DNA of 64,000 nt from Arcuatula senhousia (lineage: Eukaryota; Mollusca; Bivalvia; Mytilida; Mytilidae), in contig CAXARO010000948.1 in NCBI GenBank assembly GCA_963971305.1, positions 29,273-93,272 of the forward strand, read 5' to 3'. Positions 47,701 through 62,700 of this stretch are shown piece after piece (position 1 is the first letter of the stretch; the number at the start of each line of letters is the position of its first letter). The notes beneath the pieces were generated by a model that saw only the letters and a program-made list of their open reading frames with translations, did no database searches and was not told where the DNA came from. Position numbers and translations under genes: made by a program.

Positions 47701-50700
47701 CCGCACGAACAATAGATTTTTTCAGGACGCCAATTTTTTGACGTTTTTTCTAAAACCGAATAAAAAAAATGAAAGATATGGGGATATATTAAAAGGTCAT
47801 AGGCGCTATGCGCCTATTTTTTGTTGTAATACCTTGCGCAACATGTCTACTTTTGAATGATACTCTATTTTAAGAAATACTACTTATAGTTTCACCAGAA
47901 AACATCATACCGCCCGAATGGAAGAATTTTCTAGAGCGTCAATTTTATGACGTTTTTCTCGAGAAACAAGTGAAAAACATGTAAGAAAGTTTTTGGTCTC
48001 GCGCTATAATAAGCGCTACACGCTCCATTTAGCGCTTACTTTTTTGCGCAACATGTCTACTTGAAGAACATACTTTGTTTTGCTAAATACTTCTTATAGT
48101 TTTAATCTGGTACACAATACCGCACGAACAATAGATTTTTTCAGGACGCCAATTTTTTGACGTTTTTTCTAAAACCGAATAAAAAAAATGAAAGATATGG
48201 GGATATATTAAAAGGTCATAGGCGCTATGCGCCTATTTTTTGTTGTAATACCTTGCGCAACATGTCTACTTTTGAATGATACTCTATTTTAAGAAATACT
48301 ACTTATAGTTTCACCAGAAAACATCATACCGCCCGAATGGAAGAATTTTCTAGAGCGTCAATTTTATGACGTTTTTCTCGAAAAACAAGTGAAAAACATG
48401 TAAGAAAGTTTTTGGTCTCGCGCTATAATAAGCGCTACACGCTCCATTTAGCGCTTACTTTTTTGCGCAACATGTCTACTTGAAGAACATACTTTGTTTT
48501 GCTAAATACTTCTTATAGTTTTAATCTGGTACACAATACCGCACGAACAATAGATTTTTTCAGGACGCCAATTTTTTGACGTTTTTTCTAAAACCGAATA
48601 AAAAAAATGAAAGATATGGGGATATATTAAAAGGTCATAGGCGCTATGCGCCTATTTTTTGTTGTAATACCTTGCGCAACATGTCTACTTTTGAATGATA
48701 CTCTATTTTAAGAAATACTACTTATAGTTTCACCAGAAAACATCATACCGCCCGAATGGAAGAATTTTCTAGAGCGTCAATTTTATGACGTTTTTCTCGA
48801 AAAACAAGTGAAAAACATGTAAGAAAGTTTTTGGTCTCGCGCTATAATAAGCGCTACACGCTCCATTTAGCGCTTACTTTTTTGCGCAACATGTCTACTT
48901 GAAGAACATACTTTGTTTTGCTAAATACTTCTTATAGTTTTAATCTGGTACACAATACCGCACGAACAATAGATTTTTTCAGGACGCCAATTTTTTGACG
49001 TTTTTTCTAAAACCGAATAAAAAAAATGAAAGATATGGGGATATATTAAAAGGTCATAGGCGCTATGCGCCTATTTTTTGTTGTAATACCTTGCGCAACA
49101 TGTCTACTTTTGAATGATACTCTATTTTAAGAAATACTACTTATAGTTTCACCAGAAAACATCATACCGCCCGAATGGAAGAATTTTCTAGAGCGTCAAT
49201 TTTATGACGTTTTTCTCGAAAAACAAGTGAAAAACATGTAAGAAAGTTTTTGGTCTCGCGCTATAATAAGCGCTACACGCTCCATTTAGCGCTTACTTTT
49301 TTGCGCAACATGTCTACTTGAAGAACATACTTTGTTTTGCTAAATACTTCTTATAGTTTTAATCTGGTACACAATACCGCACGAACAATAGATTTTTTCA
49401 GGACGCCAATTTTTTGACGTTTTTTCTAAAACCGAATAAAAAAAATGAAAGATATGGGGATATATTAAAAGGTCATAGGCGCTATGCGCCTATTTTTTGT
49501 TGTAATACCTTGCGCAACATGTCTACTTTTGAATGATACTCTATTTTAAGAAATACTACTTATAGTTTCACCAGAAAACATCATACCGCCCGAATGGAAG
49601 AATTTTCTAGAGCGTCAATTTTATGACGTTTTTCTCGAAAAACAAGTGAAAAACATGTAAGAAAGTTTTTGGTCTCGCGCTATAATAAGCGCTACACGCT
49701 CCATTTAGCGCTTACTTTTTTGCGCAACATGTCTACTTGAAGAACATACTTTGTTTTGCTAAATACTTCTTATAGTTTTAATCTGGTACACAATACCGCA
49801 CGAACAATAGATTTTTTCAGGACGCCAATTTTTTGACGTTTTTTCTAAAACCGAATAAAAAAAATGAAAGATATGGGGATATATTAAAAGGTCATAGGCG
49901 CTATGCGCCTATTTTTTGTTGTAATACCTTGCGCAACATGTCTACTTTTGAATGATACTCTATTTTAAGAAATACTACTTATAGTTTCACCAGAAAACAT
50001 CATACCGCCCGAATGGAAGAATTTTCTAGAGCGTCAATTTTATGACGTTTTTCTCGAAAAACAAGTGAAAAACATGTAAGAAAGTTTTTGGTCTCGCGCT
50101 ATAATAAGCGCTACACGCTCCATTTAGCGCTTACTTTTTTGCGCAACATGTCTACTTGAAGAACATACTTTGTTTTGCTAAATACTTCTTATAGTTTTAA
50201 TCTGGTACACAATACCGCACGAACAATAGATTTTTTCAGGACGCCAATTTTTTGACGTTTTTTCTAAAACCGAATAAAAAAAATGAAAGATATGGGGATA
50301 TATTAAAAGGTCATAGGCGCTATGCGCCTATTTTTTGTTGTAATACCTTGCGCAACATGTCTACTTTTGAATGATACTCTATTTTAAGAAATACTACTTA
50401 TAGTTTCACCAGAAAACATCATACCGCCCGAATGGAAGAATTTTCTAGAGCGTCAATTTTATGACGTTTTTCTCGAAAAACAAGTGAAAAACATGTAAGA
50501 AAGTTTTTGGTCTCGCGCTATAATAAGCGCTACACGCTCCATTTAGCGCTTACTTTTTTGCGCAACATGTCTACTTGAAGAACATACTTTGTTTTGCTAA
50601 ATACTTCTTATAGTTTTAATCTGGTACACAATACCGCACGAACAATAGATTTTTTCAGGACGCCAATTTTTTGACGTTTTTTCTAAAACCGAATAAAAAA

Positions 50701-53700
50701 AATGAAAGATATGGGGATATATTAAAAGGTCATAGGCGCTATGCGCCTATTTTTTGTTGTAATACCTTGCGCAACATGTCTACTTTTGAATGATACTCTA
50801 TTTTAAGAAATACTACTTATAGTTTCACCAGAAAACATCATACCGCCCGAATGGAAGAATTTTCTAGAGCGTCAATTTTATGACGTTTTTCTCGAAAAAC
50901 AAGTGAAAAACATGTAAGAAAGTTTTTGGTCTCGCGCTATAATAAGCGCTACACGCTCCATTTAGCGCTTACTTTTTTGCGCAACATGTCTACTTGAAGA
51001 ACATACTTTGTTTTGCTAAATACTTCTTATAGTTTTAATCTGGTACACAATACCGCACGAACAATAGATTTTTTCAGGACGCCAATTTTTTGACGTTTTT
51101 TCTAAAACCGAATAAAAAAAATGAAAGATATGGGGATATATTAAAAGGTCATAGGCGCTATGCGCCTATTTTTTGTTGTAATACCTTGCGCAACATGTCT
51201 ACTTTTGAATGATACTCTATTTTAAGAAATACTACTTATAGTTTCACCAGAAAACATCATACCGCCCGAATGGAAGAATTTTCTAGAGCGTCAATTTTAT
51301 GACGTTTTTCTCGAAAAACAAGTGAAAAACATGTAAGAAAGTTTTTGGTCTCGCGCTATAATAAGCGCTACACGCTCCATTTAGCGCTTACTTTTTTGCG
51401 CAACATGTCTACTTGAAGAACATACTTTGTTTTGCTAAATACTTCTTATAGTTTTAATCTGGTACACAATACCGCACGAACAATAGATTTTTTCAGGACG
51501 CCAATTTTTTGACGTTTTTTCTAAAACCGAATAAAAAAAATGAAAGATATGGGGATATATTAAAAGGTCATAGGCGCTATGCGCCTATTTTTTGTTGTAA
51601 TACCTTGCGCAACATGTCTACTTTTGAATGATACTCTATTTTAAGAAATACTACTTATAGTTTCACCAGAAAACATCATACCGCCCGAATGGAAGAATTT
51701 TCTAGAGCGTCAATTTTATGACGTTTTTCTCGAAAAACAAGTGAAAAACATGTAAGAAAGTTTTTGGTCTCGCGCTATAATAAGCGCTACACGCTCCATT
51801 TAGCGCTTACTTTTTTGCGCAACATGTCTACTTGAAGAACATACTTTGTTTTGCTAAATACTTCTTATAGTTTTAATCTGGTACACAATACCGCACGAAC
51901 AATAGATTTTTTCAGGACGCCAATTTTTTGACGTTTTTTCTAAAACCGAATAAAAAAAATGAAAGATATGGGGATATATTAAAAGGTCATAGGCGCTATG
52001 CGCCTATTTTTTGTTGTAATACCTTGCGCAACATGTCTACTTTTGAATGATACTCTATTTTAAGAAATACTACTTATAGTTTCACCAGAAAACATCATAC
52101 CGCCCGAATGGAAGAATTTTCTAGAGCGTCAATTTTATGACGTTTTTCTCGAAAAACAAGTGAAAAACATGTAAGAAAGTTTTTGGTCTCGCGCTATAAT
52201 AAGCGCTACACGCTCCATTTAGCGCTTACTTTTTTGCGCAACATGTCTACTTGAAGAACATACTTTGTTTTGCTAAATACTTCTTATAGTTTTAATCTGG
52301 TACACAATACCGCACGAACAATAGATTTTTTCAGGACGCCAATTTTTTGACGTTTTTTCTAAAACCGAATAAAAAAAATGAAAGATATGGGGATATATTA
52401 AAAGGTCATAGGCGCTATGCGCCTATTTTTTGTTGTAATACCTTGCGCAACATGTCTACTTTTGAATGATACTCTATTTTAAGAAATACTACTTATAGTT
52501 TCACCAGAAAACATCATACCGCCCGAATGGAAGAATTTTCTAGAGCGTCAATTTTATGACGTTTTTCTCGAAAAACAAGTGAAAAACATGTAAGAAAGTT
52601 TTTGGTCTCGCGCTATAATAAGCGCTACACGCTCCATTTAGCGCTTACTTTTTTGCGCAACATGTCTACTTGAAGAACATACTTTGTTTTGCTAAATACT
52701 TCTTATAGTTTTAATCTGGTACACAATACCGCACGAACAATAGATTTTTTCAGGACGCCAATTTTTTGACGTTTTTTCTAAAACCGAATAAAAAAAATGA
52801 AAGATATGGGGATATATTAAAAGGTCATAGGCGCTATGCGCCTATTTTTTGTTGTAATACCTTGCGCAACATGTCTACTTTTGAATGATACTCTATTTTA
52901 AGAAATACTACTTATAGTTTCACCAGAAAACATCATACCGCCCGAATGGAAGAATTTTCTAGAGCGTCAATTTTATGACGTTTTTCTCGAAAAACAAGTG
53001 AAAAAACATGTAAGAAAGTTTTTGGTCTCGCGCTATAATAAGCGCTACACGCTCCATTTAGCGCTTACTTTTTTGCGCAACATGTCTACTTGAAGAACAT
53101 ACTTTGTTTTGCTAAATACTTCTTATAGTTTTAATCTGGTACACAATACCGCACGAACAATAGATTTTTTCAGGACGCCAATTTTTTGACGTTTTTTTCT
53201 AAAACCGAATAAAAAAAATGAAAGATATGGGGATATATTAAAAGGTCATAGGCGCTATGCGCCTATTTTTTGTTGTAATACCTTGCGCAACATGTCTACT
53301 TTTGAATGATACTCTATTTTAAGAAATACTACTTATAGTTTCACCAGAAAACATCATACCGCCCGAATGGAAGAATTTTCTAGAGCGTCAATTTTATGAC
53401 GTTTTTCTCGAAAAACAAGTGAAAAACATGTAAGAAAGTTTTTGGTCTCGCGCTATAATAAGCGCTACACGCTCCATTTAGCGCTTACTTTTTTGCGCAA
53501 CATGTCTACTTGAAGAACATACTTTGTTTTGCTAAATACTTCTTATAGTTTTAATCTGGTACACAATACCGCACGAACAATAGATTTTTTCAGGACGCCA
53601 ATTTTTTGACGTTTTTTCTAAAACCGAATAAAAAAAATGAAAGATATGGGGATATATTAAAAGGTCATAGGCGCTATGCGCCTATTTTTTGTTGTAATAC

Positions 53701-56700
53701 CTTGCGCAACATGTCTACTTTTGAATGATACTCTATTTTAAGAAATACTACTTATAGTTTCACCAGAAAACATCATACCGCCCGAATGGAAGAATTTTCT
53801 AGAGCGTCAATTTTATGACGTTTTTCTCGAAAAACAAGTGAAAAACATGTAAGAAAGTTTTTGGTCTCGCGCTATAATAAGCGCTACACGCTCCATTTAG
53901 CGCTTACTTTTTTGCGCAACATGTCTACTTGAAGAACATACTTTGTTTTGCTAAATACTTCTTATAGTTTTAATCTGGTACACAATACCGCACGAACAAT
54001 AGATTTTTTCAGGACGCCAATTTTTGACGTTTTTTCTAAAACCGAATAAAAAAAATGAAAGATATGGGGATATATTAAAAGGTCATAGGCGCTATGCGCC
54101 TATTTTTTGTTGTAATACCTTGCGCAACATGTCTACTTTTGAATGATACTCTATTTTAAGAAATACTACTTATAGTTTCACCAGAAAACATCATACCGCC
54201 CGAATGGAAGAATTTTCTAGAGCGTCAATTTTATGACGTTTTTCTCGAAAAACAAGTGAAAAACATGTAAGAAAGTTTTTGGTCTCGCGCTATAATAAGC
54301 GCTACACGCTCCATTTAGCGCTTACTTTTTTGCGCAACATGTCTACTTGAAGAACATACTTTGTTTTGCTAAATACTTCTTATAGTTTTAATCTGGTACA
54401 CAATACCGCACGAACAATAGATTTTTTCAGGACGCCAATTTTTTGACGTTTTTTCTAAAACCGAATAAAAAAAATGAAAGATATGGGGATATATTAAAAG
54501 GTCATAGGCGCTATGCGCCTATTTTTTGTTGTAATACCTTGCGCAACATGTCTACTTTTGAATGATACTCTATTTTAAGAAATACTACTTATAGTTTCAC
54601 CAGAAAACATCATACCGCCCGAATGGAAGAATTTTCTAGAGCGTCAATTTTATGACGTTTTTCTCGAAAAACAAGTGAAAAACATGTAAGAAAGTTTTTG
54701 GTCTCGCGCTATAATAAGCGCTACACGCTCCATTTAGCGCTTACTTTTTTGCGCAACATGTCTACTTGAAGAACATACTTTGTTTTGCTAAATACTTCTT
54801 ATAGTTTTAATCTGGTACACAATACCGCACGAACAATAGATTTTTTCAGGACGCCAATTTTTTGACGTTTTTTCTAAAACCGAATAAAAAAAATGAAAGA
54901 TATGGGGATATATTAAAAGGTCATAGGCGCTATGCGCCTATTTTTTGTTGTAATACCTTGCGCAACATGTCTACTTTTGAATGATACTCTATTTTAAGAA
55001 ATACTACTTATAGTTTCACCAGAAAACATCATACCGCCCGAATGGAAGAATTTTCTAGAGCGTCAATTTTATGACGTTTTTCTCGAAAAACAAGTGAAAA
55101 ACATGTAAGAAAGTTTTTGGTCTCGCGCTATAATAAGCGCTACACGCTCCATTTAGCGCTTACTTTTTTGCGCAACATGTCTACTTGAAGAACATACTTT
55201 GTTTTGCTAAATACTTCTTATAGTTTTAATCTGGTACACAATACCGCACGAACAATAGATTTTTTCAGGACGCCAATTTTTTGACGTTTTTTCTAAAACC
55301 GAATAAAAAAAATGAAAGATATGGGGATATATTAAAAGGTCATAGGCGCTATGCGCCTATTTTTTGTTGTAATACCTTGCGCAACATGTCTACTTTTGAA
55401 TGATACTCTATTTTAAGAAATACTACTTATAGTTTCACCAGAAAACATCATACCGCCCGAATGGAAGAATTTTCTAGAGCGTCAATTTTATGACGTTTTT
55501 CTCGAAAAACAAGTGAAAAACATGTAAGAAAGTTTTTGGTCTCGCGCTATAATAAGCGCTACACGCTCCATTTAGCGCTTACTTTTTTGCGCAACATGTC
55601 TACTTGAAGAACATACTTTGTTTTGCTAAATACTTCTTATAGTTTTAATCTGGTACACAATACCGCACGAACAATAGATTTTTTCAGGACGCCAATTTTT
55701 TGACGTTTTTTCTAAAACCGAATAAAAAAAATGAAAGATATGGGGATATATTAAAAGGTCATAGGCGCTATGCGCCTATTTTTTGTTGTAATACCTTGCG
55801 CAACATGTCTACTTTTGAATGATACTCTATTTTAAGAAATACTACTTATAGTTTCACCAGAAAACATCATACCGCCCGAATGGAAGAATTTTCTAGAGCG
55901 TCAATTTTATGACGTTTTTCTCGAAAAACAAGTGAAAAACATGTAAGAAAGTTTTTGGTCTCGCGCTATAATAAGCGCTACACGCTCCATTTAGCGCTTA
56001 CTTTTTTGCGCAACATGTCTACTTGAAGAACATACTTTGTTTTGCTAAATACTTCTTATAGTTTTAATCTGGTACACAATACCGCACGAACAATAGATTT
56101 TTTCAGGACGCCAATTTTTTGACGTTTTTTCTAAAACCGAATAAAAAAAATGAAAGATATGGGGATATATTAAAAGGTCATAGGCGCTATGCGCCTATTT
56201 TTTGTTGTAATACCTTGCGCAACATGTCTACTTTTGAATGATACTCTATTTTAAGAAATACTACTTATAGTTTCACCAGAAAACATCATACCGCCCGAAT
56301 GGAAGAATTTTCTAGAGCGTCAATTTTATGACGTTTTTCTCGAAAAACAAGTGAAAAACATGTAAGAAAGTTTTTGGTCTCGCGCTATAATAAGCGCTAC
56401 ACGCTCCATTTAGCGCTTACTTTTTTGCGCAACATGTCTACTTGAAGAACATACTTTGTTTTGCTAAATACTTCTTATAGTTTTAATCTGGTACACAATA
56501 CCGCACGAACAATAGATTTTTTCAGGACGCCAATTTTTTGACGTTTTTTCTAAAACCGAATAAAAAAAATGAAAGATATGGGGATATATTAAAAGGTCAT
56601 AGGCGCTATGCGCCTATTTTTTGTTGTAATACCTTGAGCAACATGTCTACTTTTGAATGATACTCTATTTTAAGAAATACTACTTATAGTTTCACCAGAA

Positions 56701-59700
56701 AACATCATACCGCCCGAATGGAAGAATTTTCTAGAGTGTCAATTTTATGACGTTTTTCTCGAAAAACAAGTGAAAAACATGTAAGAAAGTTTTTGGTCTC
56801 GCGCTATAATAAGCGCTACACGCTCCATTTAGCGCTTACTTTTTTGCGCAACATGTCTACTTGAAGAACATACTTTGTTTTGCTAAATACTTCTTATAGT
56901 TTTAATCTGGTACACAATACCGCACGAACAATAGATTTTTTCAGGACGCCAATTTTTTGACGTTTTTTCTAAAACCGAATAAAAAAAATGAAAGATATGG
57001 GGATATATTAAAAGGTCATAGGCGCTATGCGCCTATTTTTTGTTGTAATACCTTGCGCAACATGTCTACTTTTGAATGATACTCTATTTTAAGAAATACT
57101 ACTTATAGTTTCACCAGAAAACATCATACCGCCCGAATGGAAGAATTTTCTAGAGCGTCAATTTTATGACGTTTTTCTCGAAAAACAAGTGAAAAACATG
57201 TAAGAAAGTTTTTGGTCTCGCGCTATAATAAGCGCTACACGCTCCATTTAGCGCTTACTTTTTTGCGCAACATGTCTACTTGAAGAACATACTTTGTTTT
57301 GCTAAATACTTCTTATAGTTTTAATCTGGTACACAATACCGCACGAACAATAGATTTTTTCAGGACGCCAATTTTTTGACGTTTTTTCTAAAACCGAATA
57401 AAAAAAATGAAAGATATGGGGATATATTAAAAGGTCATAGGCGCTATGCGCCTATTTTTTGTTGTAATACCTTGCGCAACATGTCTACTTTTGAATGATA
57501 CTCTATTTTAAGAAATACTACTTATAGTTTCACCAGAAAACATCATACCGCCCGAATGGAAGAATTTTCTAGAGCGTCAATTTTATGACGTTTTTCTCGA
57601 AAAACAAGTGAAAAACATGTAAGAAAGTTTTTGGTCTCGCGCTATAATAAGCGCTACACGCTCCATTTAGCGCTTACTTTTTTGCGCAACATGTCTACTT
57701 GAAGAACATACTTTGTTTTGCTAAATACTTCTTATAGTTTTAATCTGGTACACAATACCGCACGAACAATAGATTTTTTCAGGACGCCAATTTTTTGACG
57801 TTTTTTCTAAAACCGAATAAAAAAAATGAAAGATATGGGGATATATTAAAAGGTCATAGGCGCTATGCGCCTATTTTTTGTTGTAATACCTTGCGCAACA
57901 TGTCTACTTTTGAATGATACTCTATTTTAAGAAATACTACTTATAGTTTCACCAGAAAATATCATACCGCCCGAATGGAAGAATTTTCTAGAGCGTCAAT
58001 TTTATGACGTTTTTCTCGAAAAACAAGTGAAAAACATGTAAGAAAGTTTTTGGTCTCGCGCTATAATAAGCGCTACACGCTCCATTTAGCGCTTACTTTT
58101 TTGCGCAACATGTCTACTTGAAGAACATACTTTGTTTTGCTAAATACTTCTTATAGTTTTAATCTGGTACACAATACCGCACGAACAATAGATTTTTTCA
58201 GGACGCCAATTTTTTGACGTTTTTTCTAAAACCGAATAAAAAAAATGAAAGATATGGGGATATATTAAAAGGTCATAGGCGCTATGCGCCTATTTTTTGT
58301 TGTAATACCTTGCGCAACATGTCTACTTTTGAATGATACTCTATTTTAAGAAATACTACTTATAGTTTCACCAGAAAACATCATACCGCCCGAATGGAAG
58401 AATTTTCTAGAGCGTCAATTTTATGACGTTTTTCTCGAAAAACAAGTGAAAGACATGTAAGAAAGTTTTTGGTCTCGCGCTATAATAAGCGCTACACGCT
58501 CCATTTAGCGCTTACTTTTTTGCGCAACATGTCTACTTGAAGAACATACTTTGTTTTGCTAAATACTTCTTATAGTTTTAATCTGGTACACAATACCGCA
58601 CGAACAATAGATTTTTTCAGGACGCCAATTTTTTGACGTTTTTTCTAAAACCGAATAAAAAAAATGAAAGATATGGGGATATATTAAAAGGTCATAGGCG
58701 CTATGCGCCTATTTTTTGTTGTAATACCTTGCGCAACATGTCTACTTTTGAATGATACTCTATTTTAAGAAATACTACTTATAGTTTCACCAGAAAATAT
58801 CATACCGCCCGAATGGAAGAATTTTCTAGAGCGTCAATTTTATGACGTTTTTCTCGAAAAACAAGTGAAAAACATGTAAGAAAGTTTTTGGTCTCGCGCT
58901 ATAATAAGCGCTACACGCTCCATTTAGCGCTTACTTTTTTGCGCAACATGTCTACTTGAAGAACATACTTTGTTTTGCTAAATACTTCTTATAGTTTTAA
59001 TCTGGTACACAATACCGCACGAACAATAGATTTTTTCAGGACGCCAATTTTTTGACGTTTTTTCTAAAACCGAATAAAAAAAATGAAAGATATGGGGATA
59101 TATTAAAAGGTCATAGGCGCTATGCGCCTATTTTTTGTTGTAATACCTTGCGCAACATGTCTACTTTTGAATGATACTCTATTTTAAGAAATACTACTTA
59201 TAGTTTCACCAGAAAACATCATACCGCCCGAATGGAAGAATTTTCTAGAGCGTCAATTTTATGACGTTTTTCTCGAAAAACAAGTGAAAAACATGTAAGA
59301 AAGTTTTTGGTCTCGCGCTATAATAAGCGCTACACGCTCCATTTAGCGCTTACTTTTTTGCGCAACATGTCTACTTGAAGAACATACTTTGTTTTGCTAA
59401 ATACTTCTTATAGTTTTAATCTGGTACATAATACCGCACGAACAATAGATTTTTTCAGGACGCCAATTTTTTGACGTTTTTTCTAAAACCGAATAAAAAA
59501 AATGAAAGATATGGGGATATATTAAAAGGTCATAGGCGCTATGCGCCTATTTTTTGTTGTAATACCTTGCGCAACATGTCTACTTTTGAATGATACTCTA
59601 TTTTAAGAAATACTACTTATAGATTCACCAGAAAACATCATACCGCCCGAATGGAAGAATTTTCTAGAGCGTCAATTTTATGACGTTTTTCTCGAAAAAC

Positions 59701-62700
59701 AAGTGAAAAACATGTAAGAAAGTTTTTGGTCTCGCGCTATAATAAGCGCTACACGCTCCATTTAGCGCTTACTTTTTTGCACAACATGTCTACTTGAAGA
59801 ACATACTTTGTTTTGCTAAATACTTCTTATAGTTTTAATCTGGTACACAATACCGCACGAACAATAGATTTTTTCAGGACGCCAATTTTTTGACGTTTTT
59901 TCTAAAACCGAATAAAAAAAATGAAAGATATGGGGATATATTAAAAGGTCATAGGCGCTATGCGCCTATTTTTTGTTGTAATACCTTGCGCAACATGTCT
60001 ACTTTTGAATGATACTCTATTTTAAGAAATACTACTTATAGTTTCACCAGAAAACATCATACCGCCCGAATGGAAGAATTTTCTAGAGCGTCAATTTTAT
60101 GACGTTTTTCTCGAGAAACAAGTGAAAAACATGTAAGAAAGTTTTTGGTCTCGCGCTATAATAAGCGCTACACGCTCCATTTAGCGCTTACTTTTTTGCG
60201 CAACATGTCTACTTGAAGAACATACTTTGTTTTGCTAAATACTTCTTATAGTTTTAATCTGGTACACAATACCGCACGAACAATAGATTTTTTCAGGACG
60301 CCAATTTTTTGACGTTTTTTCTAAAACCGAATAAAAAAAATGAAAGATATGGGGATATATTAAAAGGTCATAGGCGCTATGCGCCTATTTTTTGTTGTAA
60401 TACCTTGCGCAACATGTCTACTTTTGAATGATACTCTATTTTAAGAAATACTACTTATAGTTTCACCAGAAAACATCATACCGCCCGAATGGAAGAATTT
60501 TCTAGAGCGTCAATTTTATGACGTTTTTCTCGAAAAACAAGTGAAAAACATGTAAGAAAGTTTTTGGTCTCGCGCTATAATAAGCGCTACACGCTCCATT
60601 TAGCGCTTACTTTTTTGCGCAACATGTCTACTTGAAGAACATACTTTGTTTTGCTAAATACTTCTTATAGTTTTAATCTGGTACACAATACCGCACGAAC
60701 AATAGATTTTTTCAGGACGCCAATTTTTTGACGTTTTTTCTAAAACCGAATAAAAAAAATGAAAGATATGGGGATATATTAAAAGGTCATAGGCGCTATG
60801 CGCCTATTTTTTGTTGTAATACCTTGCGCAACATGTCTACTTTTGAATGATACTCTATTTTAAGAAATACTACTTATAGTTTCACCAGAAAACATCATAC
60901 CGCCCGAATGGAAGAATTTTCTAGAGCGTCAATTTTATGACGTTTTTTCTCGAAAAACAAGTGAAAAACATGTAAGAAAGTTTTTGGTCTCGCGCTATAA
61001 TAAGCGCTACACGCTCCATTTAGCGCTTACTTTTTTGCGCAACATGTCTACTTGAAGAACATACTTTGTTTTGCTAAATACTTCTTATAGTTTTAATCTG
61101 GTACACAATACCGCACGAACAATAGATTTTTTCAGGACGCCAATTTTTTGACGTTTTTTCTAAAACCGAATAAAAAAAATGAAAGATATGGGGATATATT
61201 AAAAGGTCATAGGCGCTATGCGCCTATTTTTTGTTGTAATACCTTGCGCAACATGTCTACTTTTGAATGATACTCTATTTTAAGAAATACTACTTATAGT
61301 TTCACCAGAAAACATCATACCGCCCGAATGGAAGAATTTTCTAGAGCGTCAATTTTATGACGTTTTTCTCGAAAAACAAGTGAAAAACATGTAAGAAAGT
61401 TTTTGGTCTCGCGCTATAATAAGCGCTACACGCTCCATTTAGCGCTTACTTTTTTGCGCAACATGTCTACTTGAAGAACATACTTTGTTTTGCTAAATAC
61501 TTCTTATAGTTTTAATCTGGTACACAATACCGCACGAACAATAGATTTTTTCAGGACGCCAATTTTTTGACGTTTTTTCTAAAACCGAATAAAAAAAATG
61601 AAAGATATGGGGATATATTAAAAGGTCATAGGCGCTATGCGCCTATTTTTTGTTGTAATACCTTGCGCAACATGTCTACTTTTGAATGATACTCTATTTT
61701 AAGAAATACTACTTATAGTTTCACCAGAAAATATCATACCGCCCGAATGGAAGAATTTTCTAGAGCGTCAATTTTATGACGTTTTTCTCGAAAAACAAGT
61801 GAAAAACATGTAAGAAAGTTTTTGGTCTCGCGCTATAATAAGCGCTACACGCTCCATTTAGCGCTTACTTTTTTGCGCAACATGTCTACTTGAAGAACAT
61901 ACTTTGTTTTGCTAAATACTTCTTATAGTTTTAATCTGGTACACAATACCGCACGAACAATAGATTTTTTCAGGACGCCAATTTTTTGACGTTTTTTCTA
62001 AAACCGAATAAAAAAAATGAAAGATATGGGGATATATTAAAAGGTCATAGGCGCTATGCGCCTATTTTTTGTTGTAATACCTTGCGCAACATGTCTACTT
62101 TTGAATGATACTCTATTTTAAGAAATACTACTTATAGTTTCACCAGAAAACATCATACCGCCCGAATGGAAGAATTTTCTAGAGCGTCAATTTTATGACG
62201 TTTTTCTCGAAAAACAAGTGAAAAACATGTAAGAAAGTTTTTGGTCTCGCGCTATAATAAGCGCTACACGCTCCATTTAGCGCTTACTTTTTTGCGCAAC
62301 ATGTCTACTTGAAGAACATACTTTGTTTTGCTAAATACTTCTTATAGTTTTAATCTGGTACACAATACCGCACGAACAATAGATTTTTTCAGGACGCCAA
62401 TTTTTTGACGTTTTTTCTAAAACCGAATAAAAAAAATGAAAGATATGGGGATATATTAAAAGGTCATAGGCGCTATGCGCCTATTTTTTGTTGTAATACC
62501 TTGCGCAACATGTCTACTTTTGAATGATACTCTATTTTAAGAAATACTACTTATAGTTTCACCAGAAAACATCATACCGCCCGAATGGAAGAATTTTCTA
62601 GAGCGTCAATTTTATGACGTTTTTCTCGAAAAACAAGTGAAAGACATGTAAGAAAGTTTTTGGTCTCGCGCTATAATAAGCGCTACACGCTCCATTTAGC

